Positions 15,944 to 24,223 of a stretch of DNA of 64,000 bases are shown here, piece by piece. The notes beneath the pieces were generated by a model, which saw nothing but the letters and a program-made list of their open reading frames with translations, had not been told where the DNA came from and searched no databases. The stretch lies in contig NZ_OY776147.1 in NCBI RefSeq assembly GCF_963675305.1, positions 248,001 through 312,000 on the forward strand, read 5' to 3'. How positions within the stretch are numbered: position 1 is the first letter of the stretch; each line of letters starts with the position of its first letter. Source of the stretch: an uncultured Hyphomonas sp. Lineage in GTDB: Bacteria; Pseudomonadota; Alphaproteobacteria; Caulobacterales; Hyphomonadaceae. The position numbers were made by a program, and so were the translations under genes.

Positions 15944-17866
15944 ATGAACGCTGAGGCCCCTCGCAAACCGGTCCATCAGGACCCCGGTGCAAAACCGGGC
16001 TACCGGGCCGATGTGGACGGGCTGCGTGCCGTCGCTGTGGTGGCCGTGCTTTTCTTTCATGCGGGATGGAGCCGGTTTTCCGGAGGGTTTGCCGGGGTCG
16101 ACGTGTTTTTCGTCATTTCCGGTTTTGTGATCGCGCTCAGCCTGTTCCGGGACCTGGATGCCGGACGGTTTTCGCTGAGCGGCTTCTTTGCCCGGCGGGC
16201 GCGGCGCATCCTGCCGGCGCTGACGGTGGTCCTGCTGGCCACGCTGCTGGTCAGTCTCGCGATCGTACCGCCGGTCTATTTCCAGCCATTCGCGGATAGT
16301 CTGATCGCGGCCTCGCTCTTCGTCTCGAACCTGCATTTCTGGCAGGCCAGTTCCTACTTCAACAATGACATGCCGTTCCGGCCGCTGCTGCACACCTGGT
16401 CGCTGGGGGTGGAGGAGCAGTTCTATCTGGCTGCGCCGGTGTTGTTGCTGCTGATCCAGCGCTTTCTGGCCGGGCGCTGGCGGCTTGTGGTGACGCTCTG
16501 CCTGATCGGGTCTTTTGCCCTGAACCTCCGCGCCGTGGAGAACGGCCATCTGGACGCGGCCTTCTACCTGCCTTTTACGCGAGCCTGGGAGTTCCTGCTG
16601 GGGGTCTTGATCGCGCTCCTGCCGCGACCGGGCCTGCCGCGCGGCTGGAACGAGCTGGGCACGCTGGCGGGCCTCGCGATGATCGCCGGATCGGTGCTCC
16701 TGTTCGGGCCAGGCACGCCGTTTCCGGGCGTTGCCGCACTCGGGCCCTGCCTCGGGGCCGGGCTGGTGATCTGGTTCGGCAAGCCGGCGGGGGAAGGGGG
16801 CGTCCCGCTCGTGTCGCGCGTTCTGGCGCTGAAACCCGTCGTCTGGACCGGGCGGATTTCCTATTCGCTCTACCTTGTGCACTGGCCGGTGCTGGTGCTG
16901 GCGCCCTTCCTGATGATGCGCCGGCTCACCCTGCCAGAGACATTCGCCGCGCTTGGCCTCTGCATCCTGCTCGCCTGGCTGGTTTACCGCTTTGTCGAGA
17001 CGCCGATGCGGCAGATCCGCTGGAAAACCCCCGCTGTGCTGATGACTGCTTTGGTCTGCGCGACGGGCACGGCGGCGGCCGGGTGGGCCGGCGCGAAGGT
17101 CAATGCCCGCCTGTTCGCTGATCAGCCCGCCTATCAGCGCGTACCGGACTTTCATGCAGCCGAACAGGCCTGGCGCGTCGGCACCTGCCTCCTGCGCGAC
17201 AGTCAGAGCTGGACCGACTGGCAGGCCGGCGCCTGCACGATCGGTGAGGGCGACGCGCCGCCCGTCCTTTTGTTCGGCGACTCCTTTGCGGCGCATTATG
17301 TTCCGGGCCTTGTGAGGAGAGGCGGGGCGAACGGGGCGCCGGTCATTGAATACGCCATGGAGGGATGCCCGCCGACGCTGGCGCCGGACAGTCCCGGCAC
17401 ACCGGCCTGCCGGGCCTTCCGCGCTCAGGCTGTCGACCTGGCGAGCCGCCTCGGCGTGGACCATGTGATCGTCGCAGGCAGCTGGCTGGAATATGGCACC
17501 GGCATTTCCATGCAGGCAGACAGCACGTTAACCGCGTTCAAGGCCGCAGGTATTGAGGTGACGCTGGTCGGCCAGTCGCCGAATTTCCATATTCCGCCTT
17601 ACATGATCCTCGCCCGGACGGTGCCGCCGGATGCACCGCAGGCGAGCCTGCCGCTCAGCGCCGAGGCCCGGGCGATGAATACAAGACTGGCGCGTCTCGC
17701 TGCGCGGAACGGGGCGGCATTCATCGACCCGGCCACCTTGCTCTGCCCGGATGGCATTTGTCCGGTCCGCCTGGCAGGGGAGGATCTTTATCTCGATTAT
17801 GGCCACTTCACACAGGCGGGCTCCATCGAGGCGTCTGGCGCTGTGTTCCCGGACCGGATTCCCTGA
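15944..17866 (+). CDS. Acyltransferase-3 / SGNH fusion (OafA-like O-acyltransferase)
   Basis: A 640-residue membrane enzyme that O-acetylates (or acylates) surface polysaccharide. Residues about 18-360 form the ten-helix acyltransferase-3 domain: YRADVDGLRAVAVVAVLFFH with the catalytic histidine, GVDVFFVISGFVI, FFARRARRILPAL, and HTWSLGVEEQFYL. A linker helix leads to a periplasmic SGNH hydrolase-fold domain with LLFGDSFAAHY (nucleophile Ser) and a C-terminal DYGHFTQAGS in place of the DxxH motif. Such AT3-SGNH fusions, as in OafA, carry acyl groups across the membrane to periplasmic glycans. It is divergent from the nucleotidyltransferase operon. Confidence 0.9.
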   Translation: MNAEAPRKPVHQDPGAKPGYRADVDGLRAVAVVAVLFFHAGWSRFSGGFAGVDVFFVISGFVIALSLFRDLDAGRFSLSGFFARRARRILPALTVVLLATLLVSLAIVPPVYFQPFADSLIAASLFVSNLHFWQASSYFNNDMPFRPLLHTWSLGVEEQFYLAAPVLLLLIQRFLAGRWRLVVTLCLIGSFALNLRAVENGHLDAAFYLPFTRAWEFLLGVLIALLPRPGLPRGWNELGTLAGLAMIAGSVLLFGPGTPFPGVAALGPCLGAGLVIWFGKPAGEGGVPLVSRVLALKPVVWTGRISYSLYLVHWPVLVLAPFLMMRRLTLPETFAALGLCILLAWLVYRFVETPMRQIRWKTPAVLMTALVCATGTAAAGWAGAKVNARLFADQPAYQRVPDFHAAEQAWRVGTCLLRDSQSWTDWQAGACTIGEGDAPPVLLFGDSFAAHYVPGLVRRGGANGAPVIEYAMEGCPPTLAPDSPGTPACRAFRAQAVDLASRLGVDHVIVAGSWLEYGTGISMQADSTLTAFKAAGIEVTLVGQSPNFHIPPYMILARTVPPDAPQASLPLSAEARAMNTRLARLAARNGAAFIDPATLLCPDGICPVRLAGEDLYLDYGHFTQAGSIEASGAVFPDRIP

Positions 17867-17961
17867 TCAGGAGTCTGTTCCATTCAGATACACCAATTTG
17901 GGGAATCTCGCCTGAATAGGGCGGATTTGTCTCGCTTTGGTGGATTCTGACTGGATTCCTG

Positions 17962-17977
17962 TGGTGTGAGAGTTGCT
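17962..17977 (+). promoter_or_regulatory. Possible sigma-54-like promoter before the SDR/heptose-kinase operon
   Basis: TGGTGTGAGAGTTGCT has GG (17963-17964) and GC (17975-17976) ten bases apart with a TTGC -12 box, but three mismatches in the -24 half. Position, 59 bases before the start codon, resembles the two strong sites. Taken alone it would be unconvincing. Confidence 0.35.
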
Positions 17978-18035
17978 ATAGGTAATCCGGGCGCATGATC
18001 GGTGCGCAAAAGAGACACAGGGATCCGAGGGACAC

Positions 18036-18968
18036 ATGAAAATTCTGATTACAGGCGGCGCGGGTTATATCGGCTCGACCATGGTACCGCGTCTGCTGGA
18101 GCAGGGGCATGAAGTGACCGTGCTCGACACGTTCGAACGTGGCACGACCGAACTGGCCGCTGTTTGCGCGAACGAGAACTTCACCCCGGTCAAAGGCGAC
18201 GCGCGCGACACACGTCTCCTCGATGAACTGGTTCCGCAGGCCGATGTCCTGGTCCCACTGGCCGCGCTGGTTGGCGCACCGCTTTGCAAGCTGGACCCGA
18301 TTGCCGCAAAGACCCTCAATCAGGATGCGGTCGTGGATCTCGTGAAGCGGACCTCCAAGGACCAGAAGGTCGTCTTCCCGGTCACCAATTCGGGGTATGG
18401 CATTGGCGAGAGCGGCAAGTTCTGCACCGAGGAAAGCCCACTGAACCCAATCTCCCTCTATGGCGTGACCAAGGTGGAAGCCGAGAAAGCCGTGCTCGAC
18501 AATGGCAATGGCGTGACGCTGCGCCTCGCCACCGTGTTCGGCATGGCGCCGCGCATGCGCCTCGACCTGCTGGTCAATGACTTCACCTGGCGCGCCGTGA
18601 CAGACCGCGCTGTCGTGATCTTCGAAGGCCACTTCAAGCGCAACTACATTCATGTCCGCGACGTGGTGAAAGGTTTTGAGCACGCCATCGAGAATTTCGA
18701 CACGATGCGCGGCGAGGCCTACAATCTCGGCCTGTCGGACGCGAACCTGTCCAAGATCGAGCTTTGCCAGAAGATCCAGAAACACGTGCCGAGCTTCGTT
18801 TATCTCGAAGCGCCGATTGGCGAAGACCCTGACAAACGCGATTACATCGTGTCCAATGAGAAAGTGGAAGCGACCGGCTGGCGTCCGGACTGGTCGCTGG
18901 ATCGCGGCATCGCCGAGCTTCTGCGCGGTTACAAGATGATCCGTAACTCCCGCTACTCGAACGTCTAA
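18036..18968 (+). CDS. NAD-dependent nucleotide-sugar epimerase/dehydratase
   Basis: A 310-residue extended SDR. Seen: ITGGAGYIGSTMVP for NAD, GDARD in the adenine region, TNSGYGIGE, the active-site SLYGVTKVEAEKA Tyr-Lys pair, LRLATVFG, and FKRNYIHVRDVV. The N-terminus begins directly at the Rossmann strand, so the ATG at 18036 is secure. It is the first gene of a three-gene operon with a heptose-phosphate kinase and an aminotransferase, which suggests it acts on a GDP-heptose or GDP-hexose that is then aminated. The precise reaction is not readable. Confidence 0.83.
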   Translation: MKILITGGAGYIGSTMVPRLLEQGHEVTVLDTFERGTTELAAVCANENFTPVKGDARDTRLLDELVPQADVLVPLAALVGAPLCKLDPIAAKTLNQDAVVDLVKRTSKDQKVVFPVTNSGYGIGESGKFCTEESPLNPISLYGVTKVEAEKAVLDNGNGVTLRLATVFGMAPRMRLDLLVNDFTWRAVTDRAVVIFEGHFKRNYIHVRDVVKGFEHAIENFDTMRGEAYNLGLSDANLSKIELCQKIQKHVPSFVYLEAPIGEDPDKRDYIVSNEKVEATGWRPDWSLDRGIAELLRGYKMIRNSRYSNV

Positions 18969-18977
18969 GGCCTCGTA

Positions 18978-20015
18978 ATGATCATTGTCCGCAGCCCGCT
19001 TCGTGTCTCCTTCTTCGGAGGCGGTACCGATCACCCCTCCTGGCTGGAGCGCGGGGAGAAGGGGGCCGTGCTGTCGACGTCGATCGATAAGTACATCTAC
19101 ATCCAGCTGCGCCGCCTGCCGGCGGTGTTCGATTTCAACTACCGGGTCGCCTGGGGCATGCTGGAAGAGGTCTCGACGATCAACGAGATCCAGCATCCGG
19201 TCGTGCGGGAAGTGCTGAAACACTATGCCGGCGACAATGAGACGGGCTATGAAGTGATCCACAACTCCGACCTGCCGTCCAAGTCAGGTCTCGGATCGTC
19301 TTCTTCCTTCACCGTGTCGCTGTTGCATGCCTTCTACGGCAACCAGGAAATGCTCTGTTCCAAGAAGAAGCTGGCGCGTGAAGCCATCTTTGTGGAACAG
19401 AAGCTTCTCGGTGAAACGGTCGGCTACCAGGATCAGATCGCGGCAGCCCATGGCGGCCTGAACCGGATCGAGTTCACCGAAGACGGCGACTATGACATCT
19501 CTCCCATCCGCCTGCCGGCTTCGCGCCGCGCGGCGCTGGAAGATTCCATGATGCTGTTCTTCACCGGCTTCACCCGCTTTGCCGACGAGATCGAAAAGCG
19601 CAAGGTGGCGAAGTTCGGTGACCGGACGAAAGAGCTGCGCGAAATCTACGACATGGTTGGCGAGGGCGAACGAATCCTCACGGATCCGTCCCGCGACATC
19701 AATGATTTCGGCGCACTGCTGCACCAGACCTGGCTCAACAAGAAAGCGCTGGATGCCTCGGTTTCCAATCCGGAAATCGACGAGCGCTATGAGGCCGCTC
19801 TCAAGGCCGGCGCGCTTGGCGGAAAGCTGCTGGGCGCAGGCGGCGGTGGCTTCCTGCTGATGTTCGTGCCGCCGGACAAGCGAGCTGCTGTTCTGGCTGC
19901 CATGAAAGGCATGACCCATGTGCCGCTGCGTATGGAGCGGAGCGGAACGCAGGTCGTTCTTTACGATCCGGAACTGGATTCCAACTATCTTCCCGCCGGG
20001 GCCAAGGTTTCCTGA
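18978..20015 (+). CDS. hddA: D-glycero-D-manno-heptose 7-phosphate kinase-like GHMP kinase
   Basis: A 345-residue GHMP kinase resembling HddA, which phosphorylates heptose 7-phosphate at C1 on the way to GDP-D-glycero-alpha-D-manno-heptose. Seen: the N-terminal PLRVSFFGGGTDHPSW, the ATP loop SDLPSKSGLGSSSS, the GYQDQIAAAHGG motif, and the C-terminal GGKLLGAGGGGFLLMF. These four blocks align with HddA of capsule loci rather than galactokinase. Ten bases separate it from the SDR, and two bases separate it from the aminotransferase. The partner phosphatase and guanylyltransferase are fused in one gene at 25473-26681. Confidence 0.82.
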   Translation: MIIVRSPLRVSFFGGGTDHPSWLERGEKGAVLSTSIDKYIYIQLRRLPAVFDFNYRVAWGMLEEVSTINEIQHPVVREVLKHYAGDNETGYEVIHNSDLPSKSGLGSSSSFTVSLLHAFYGNQEMLCSKKKLAREAIFVEQKLLGETVGYQDQIAAAHGGLNRIEFTEDGDYDISPIRLPASRRAALEDSMMLFFTGFTRFADEIEKRKVAKFGDRTKELREIYDMVGEGERILTDPSRDINDFGALLHQTWLNKKALDASVSNPEIDERYEAALKAGALGGKLLGAGGGGFLLMFVPPDKRAAVLAAMKGMTHVPLRMERSGTQVVLYDPELDSNYLPAGAKVS

Positions 20016-20017
20016 AC

Positions 20018-21430
20018 ATGATTGAGATTGATGTGTCTGAAAAGACAGCTGCCATGACCTGCGCGCAAGGCGATGTTTTGTTCGCCGGGCTTGAAAAGGC
20101 ATTGGACAATGGGCGAGGCTTTGTCTTCGTCACGGATGCGGCCGGCAAGCTGGCCGGCTATGCCGACCTTGCGATGATGCGCGAGGCCTTCATGAAAGGC
20201 GGACACCTTTCCGGCCAGACGGTTGGTGATGTGGCTGCGCCTTGGGGCACGGCAAAAGAAACACTGGGCGTGGAACCCGTTCTGGATGCCGAAGGCCGCC
20301 TCAGCGGGATCGACGAGTCCGGCCCGCAGCCCTTCCTGCCGGTGTCCGAGCCGGACCTGACGCACCGCGAAATGCGCAACGCATTCGACGCGTTCCTCTC
20401 GACCTGGATCTCTTCGACCGGTGACTATATTCGCCGCTTCGAACGGGAATTTGCCGAGAAGATGGGGATGGCCCACGGCGTTGCGACGTCCAACGGCACG
20501 GTTTCCCTGCATCTCGCCATGGCGACGCTGGGGATCGGGGAAGGGGACGAAGTGATCGTTCCGGACCTGACCTTCGCGGCGTCGATCAATACGGTGATGC
20601 ATGTCGGCGCCCGGCCTGTCCTGGTCGATGTCGACCGGGATACCTGGTGCCTCTCCGCAGAAGCTGTCGAGCGCGCGATCACGCCGCGCACGCGCGCGAT
20701 CATGCCGGTGCACGTCTTCGGCCGCCCGTCGCAGATGACGGAAATCGTTGAACTGGCGCAGGCCCGCGGGCTCTACATTATCGAGGACTGCGCCGAAGCG
20801 CATGGCGCGAAATATGATGGCCAGCCGATCGGGTCCTTCTCGGATATTTCAAGCTTCTCCTTCTTCGCCAACAAGATCATCACCACCGGTGAAGGCGGCA
20901 TCTGTCTGACCAATGATGCGGATATTGCCACACGCATGCGGATGCTGCGCGATCATGGCATGCGGCCCGAGCGCCGTTATTGGCACGAAGAGCCAGGCTT
21001 CAATTTCCGCATGACCAATATGCAGGCCGCCATCGGCTGTGCCCAGATCGAGCGGATGGACGAATTGCTGGCGATGCGCGCCGATGTTTATGACCGCTAT
21101 GTCAAAGCCCTGTCAGGCATTCCGGGCGTGAGTTTCCCGCCAGCCATGGATCAGCGCGCCCAGCCGGTGACCTGGTTTGCCTGTGCGCAGGTGCCGGAAG
21201 ACAAGCGCGCCGACCTGATTGCCGCGTGCAAGGCGGCGAATATCGACCTGCGGCCTTTCTTCCACGGCCTGTCATCCATGCCAGCCTATCGTCAGTATGC
21301 CCGCAAGTGTCCGAACAGCACCTGGCTGTCCCGGACCGGCGTGAACCTGCCGACGTCGCGACGCGTGGACGATGCGATGGTGGCCCGGATTGCCGACGTG
21401 TTCGAAAGCGTGCTGGGCAAGAAAGCCTAG
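20018..21430 (+). CDS. DegT/DnrJ/EryC1/StrS aminotransferase with N-terminal CBS-like extension
   Basis: A 470-residue PLP enzyme that aminates a 4-keto (or 3-keto) nucleotide sugar. The aminotransferase domain starts near residue 108: VATSNGTVSLHLA, EDCAEAHGA with the PLP-contacting Asp257, and the lysine Lys286 in FFANKIITTGEGG, closest to GDP-perosamine synthases. Residues 1-100 are extra: ALDNGRGFVFVTDAAGKLAGYADL and TVGDVAAP look like one CBS-type repeat followed by a degenerate second one. CBS pairs bind adenosine nucleotides, so allosteric control is possible but inferred. It follows the kinase directly and ends before a terminator. Confidence 0.88.
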   Translation: MIEIDVSEKTAAMTCAQGDVLFAGLEKALDNGRGFVFVTDAAGKLAGYADLAMMREAFMKGGHLSGQTVGDVAAPWGTAKETLGVEPVLDAEGRLSGIDESGPQPFLPVSEPDLTHREMRNAFDAFLSTWISSTGDYIRRFEREFAEKMGMAHGVATSNGTVSLHLAMATLGIGEGDEVIVPDLTFAASINTVMHVGARPVLVDVDRDTWCLSAEAVERAITPRTRAIMPVHVFGRPSQMTEIVELAQARGLYIIEDCAEAHGAKYDGQPIGSFSDISSFSFFANKIITTGEGGICLTNDADIATRMRMLRDHGMRPERRYWHEEPGFNFRMTNMQAAIGCAQIERMDELLAMRADVYDRYVKALSGIPGVSFPPAMDQRAQPVTWFACAQVPEDKRADLIAACKAANIDLRPFFHGLSSMPAYRQYARKCPNSTWLSRTGVNLPTSRRVDDAMVARIADVFESVLGKKA

Positions 21431-21454
21431 GCGCTGCAATCTGCCAAAACAAAG

Positions 21455-21488
21455 CGGGCGCTCCATGCAGGGGCGCCCGTTTTTGTTT
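21455..21488 (+). terminator. Rho-independent terminator after the aminotransferase
   Basis: CGGGCGCTCC (21455-21464) pairs with GGGGCGCCCG (21470-21479) through ten pairs, one of them T-G, around loop ATGCA. It is followed by TTTTTGTTT. It ends the 18036-21430 operon and also shields the opposing glycosyltransferase gene. Confidence 0.88.
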
Positions 21489-21504
21489 CAGGTCTCAGGC
21501 CTGC

Positions 21505-22758
21505 CTAGTCGCGGATCGGATAGCGCATCCAGTCATGGGCGAGCAGCGCTGCATCTTCCGCATCCAGATTGCGGCCCGCGGCGCGGCGATAGGTGGCGCG
21601 GTTCGCGCGCGCGGTTCGCAGGAAGTCGAAATCCGACAGTCGGACCTTGCCCTTGGCGATGAGGTCGGCGCACAGCGCGTCGTCCGTGAAGAGGCGTTCG
21701 ATGACACCGGCCATGTCCTGCGGATCCATCGGATCGAACAGCAGGCCGGCATCGCCGACCTGTTCGGGCAGGGCGGTGACGTTCGAACTCGCCACGGGAA
21801 TGCCTTCGGCCCAGGCCTCGAAGATCGGCAGGCTGTTGGCTTCGAAGAGGCTTGGCACGACGAGGCAGCGGGCCATCTGATAGATCGCGCGGAGCTCCTC
21901 ATTGGAGACGAAGCCCAGGAACTGGACCTGGTTCTCAAGGCCGAGTTCGCGCACCCGGTTGTCCAGCGCTTCGCGGCTCGGCTCATGCCGGGCGCCGGTG
22001 GAAACGAGCGGCACGGTGACGCCCTTGTTGTCGCGCAGCCAGGCCATCGCCTCGAACAGGCGGAGGTGGTTTTTGTGCGGCCAGGTATTGTTCGGATAAA
22101 AGATATAGCGTTCCGGCAGGGCGTATTTCGCGCGGGTTTCGGCTTTGTCTTCGTCCGACACTTCGGCGAGCAATTGGGTCGGCGCCGCTTCCGGGATGAT
22201 CTGGACCTTGTCCGGGCTGACCGCGAACTGGGCGACGACGTCATCCTTGATCCATTGCGAGTTCACGATGATCGCATGCGATGTCCGGCAGGCCGCGCGA
22301 TAGATCGTCTCGCGCCAGGTGAGGTCAGAGAGGTCGAAGAACTGCGGGTAGTGCAGGTGCTGCAGATCGTGCGGATTGTAGACGGTCGGGATGGCGCAAT
22401 AGATGAAGCCCTGTGTCGGCTGGTGCAGCACGTCGAGGCCGAGGCTTTCCAGCCATCCGTCCGAGATCGGCACCTGAGGCCAGCCGACCCTGCCATCCCG
22501 ACCAAGCGCCTTGTTGGCCATGCCCTTCACGCTGCGCAGCAGGTCACGCACAGGATTGCCGGAGGAGGCGGGGCGCATTTCGAACCGCTGGTTGGCGGCG
22601 AGCGGGCTCAGCCAGTCGACCTGGGTCTGGTTTTCGACGATCAGGACATAGGTTTCCGGTCCCTCCAGCTGCCCCAGTGCCGTGATGAGACTGCGCAGGG
22701 CCGTCGCGATGCCGCCATGAATGCCGGGTTCGACGTCTACAATGATGCCAACCTTCAA
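21505..22758 (-). CDS. GT4 family glycosyltransferase
   Basis: A 417-residue cytoplasmic GT-B retaining glycosyltransferase. The N-terminal domain begins VGIIVDVEPGIHGGIATALRSL, and YNPHDLQHLHYP lies mid-way. The C-terminal nucleotide-binding domain shows YIFYPNNTWPHKNHLRLFEA, LGFVSNEELRAIYQMARCLVVPSLFEANSLPIFEAW in fragments, and the acidic pair of the EX7E motif around FEANSLPIFE. Donor and acceptor are unknown. It is a single-gene unit, convergent with the aminotransferase operon and divergent from the pyruvyltransferase operon. Confidence 0.86.
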   Translation of the reverse strand: MKVGIIVDVEPGIHGGIATALRSLITALGQLEGPETYVLIVENQTQVDWLSPLAANQRFEMRPASSGNPVRDLLRSVKGMANKALGRDGRVGWPQVPISDGWLESLGLDVLHQPTQGFIYCAIPTVYNPHDLQHLHYPQFFDLSDLTWRETIYRAACRTSHAIIVNSQWIKDDVVAQFAVSPDKVQIIPEAAPTQLLAEVSDEDKAETRAKYALPERYIFYPNNTWPHKNHLRLFEAMAWLRDNKGVTVPLVSTGARHEPSREALDNRVRELGLENQVQFLGFVSNEELRAIYQMARCLVVPSLFEANSLPIFEAWAEGIPVASSNVTALPEQVGDAGLLFDPMDPQDMAGVIERLFTDDALCADLIAKGKVRLSDFDFLRTARANRATYRRAAGRNLDAEDAALLAHDWMRYPIRD

Positions 22759-22915
22759 AATCCTGTCCCCTCGCTGGAACGATCCGATCGATCCTGTTTA
22801 AATATCCGGGTGCGCGTCACCATAGATGGGCGCAGCACGCAAGTCTCATGCAATAGGATCGTCCTTTTATAGGCCGTTTCTTGAAATTCCGTGTTAGTGG
22901 AAAGAGGAAGTTTAC

Positions 22916-22931
22916 TGGAATAGGGTTTGCA
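22916..22931 (+). promoter_or_regulatory. Possible sigma-54-like promoter before the pyruvyltransferase operon
   Basis: TGGAATAGGGTTTGCA keeps TGG, the A of the -24 box and a full TTGCA -12 box, with ten bases between GG and GC. It lies 78 bases before the start codon at 23009. There are three mismatches, all in the -24 half. Confidence 0.4.
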
Positions 22932-23008
22932 ACCAAAACGAAGTTTTTGCGAGCATGCCCTGCCATGGGCGCGATCGCGTACAGCAGAGGCGTTCTGACG
23001 GCGTATTT

Positions 23009-24223
23009 ATGAGACTGGTGGCTCCTTTCGGCTTTTATGGCAGCGGCAATATCGGCGACGAGGCCACGCTGCTGGGTTTTGGCCGCCTGATTGAACGTTT
23101 TGGCGGTAGCATCGGGGTGGATGTTGCCTCCAGCGATCCGGCGCATACCAAACGGGTTGAGCCCGCTTTCCGCTATTACCAGTATGTCGATGGCATCATG
23201 GGCCTGCCGGCCAAGCTGCATGCGCATATGGGGGCAGGCTATATCATTCCGGGCGGCACGCCTCTGATGGACAATCTGGGCGACTGGCCGCTCCTCAGCC
23301 TTGGCGGCATGCTCCAGCATGCGGGGAACTGGGGCAAGCCGGCGGCCTTTGTCGGCGTCGGGGTCGAACAGCTCCGCCACGATATCTCCCGCCAGCGCGT
23401 CCAGGAACAGATCATTCCGAATGTCATGTGCTGGAGCGTGCGAAGCGTGCACGACCGGGACCGTTTGCTGGACCTCGGCGTTGCGCCCGAACTGATTACG
23501 GTCGCCGCCGACATGGCCTGGCTGCTGGATCCGGCGGACCCGGCCTATGGCCGCAAGGTAACACAGCGCCTGGGGCTGGGCGGCCGCCCGGTCATCGGGG
23601 TCAATATCAATGCCGAAGACCATATGGTCGAGAAGGCTCCGCGACTGTTTACGGAACTGGCCGCCGGCCTGGACGAACTGGTCAAAAGCCATGGCGCCCG
23701 TATCCTGTTCCTCTTCAATGAGGTCCGGGAAGGGGAGACCTATGATCAGGCGGCGGCGGAGCTGGTCCGCTCCCTGATGTCGCGCAAGGATGCGGTCCTG
23801 ATGGGGCCGACAGACTATCTGACGCCGCAGGAAATGATGTCGATCATCGCGCAATGTGCCATGACGATCTCGACGCGCTATCATTTTTGCGTCTTTTCCG
23901 CGCTTCAGGGCGTGCCATTCCTCGGGATCCGGCGGTCTGACAAGGTCAGCGACCTGTGCCGGGACCTCGGCTGGAAGGCGGCGGTGGATCCGGATACGGC
24001 AACGGGTGCAGACATTGCCAGTACAGGTGACCGGTTGCTTGGTGATCCGGCTGCGGACCTGAAGAAACTGGCAGACAAGATTGCCGGCATGCGCGTGCGG
24101 GCAGAGGACAATCAGATCGCGCTGGAGGCCTTGTTGCAGGCCATGCGCGGCGTAGGAATGCAGACCTGGGTGCGGCATGCGGCCAGCCGGGTCGGACAGA
24201 AATTGGGGGGTGGGGTTCGATGA
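23009..24223 (+). CDS. Polysaccharide pyruvyl transferase family protein
   Basis: A 404-residue protein of PF04230 (CsaB/WcaK/ExoV-like), which transfers pyruvate from PEP to a sugar, giving a negatively charged ketal. Seen: FGFYGSGNIGDEATL near the N-terminus, the GGTPLMDNLGDW and VGVGVEQLRH segments, a central SVRSVHDRDRLLDLG, and STRYHFCVFSALQGVPFLGI, the His-containing family signature. The ATG at 23009 is chosen because homology starts at once. It overlaps the following GT4 by four bases (ATGA). A few family members have other roles, so pyruvylation is probable, not proven. Confidence 0.82.
   Translation: MRLVAPFGFYGSGNIGDEATLLGFGRLIERFGGSIGVDVASSDPAHTKRVEPAFRYYQYVDGIMGLPAKLHAHMGAGYIIPGGTPLMDNLGDWPLLSLGGMLQHAGNWGKPAAFVGVGVEQLRHDISRQRVQEQIIPNVMCWSVRSVHDRDRLLDLGVAPELITVAADMAWLLDPADPAYGRKVTQRLGLGGRPVIGVNINAEDHMVEKAPRLFTELAAGLDELVKSHGARILFLFNEVREGETYDQAAAELVRSLMSRKDAVLMGPTDYLTPQEMMSIIAQCAMTISTRYHFCVFSALQGVPFLGIRRSDKVSDLCRDLGWKAAVDPDTATGADIASTGDRLLGDPAADLKKLADKIAGMRVRAEDNQIALEALLQAMRGVGMQTWVRHAASRVGQKLGGGVR

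Noticed and set aside
15785..17464. A 559-codon minus-strand open frame
   Set aside because: Antisense to the acyltransferase-SGNH gene; the translation is rich in Arg, Gln, Pro and His with no domain, as expected from third-position GC bias.
22773..22800. GGAAC followed by GTTT as a second EcfG-type promoter
   Set aside because: Spacer is 15 bases and the -10 lacks the C of CGTT.
22840..22862. Minus-strand sigma-54-like element before the GT4 gene at 22758
   Set aside because: GG and GC are 11 bases apart; sigma-54 tolerates only ten, and the -24 half is poor.
21226..22872. A 548-codon plus-strand open frame
   Set aside because: Antisense to a clear GT4 gene and running through the terminator at 21455; no recognisable motif.
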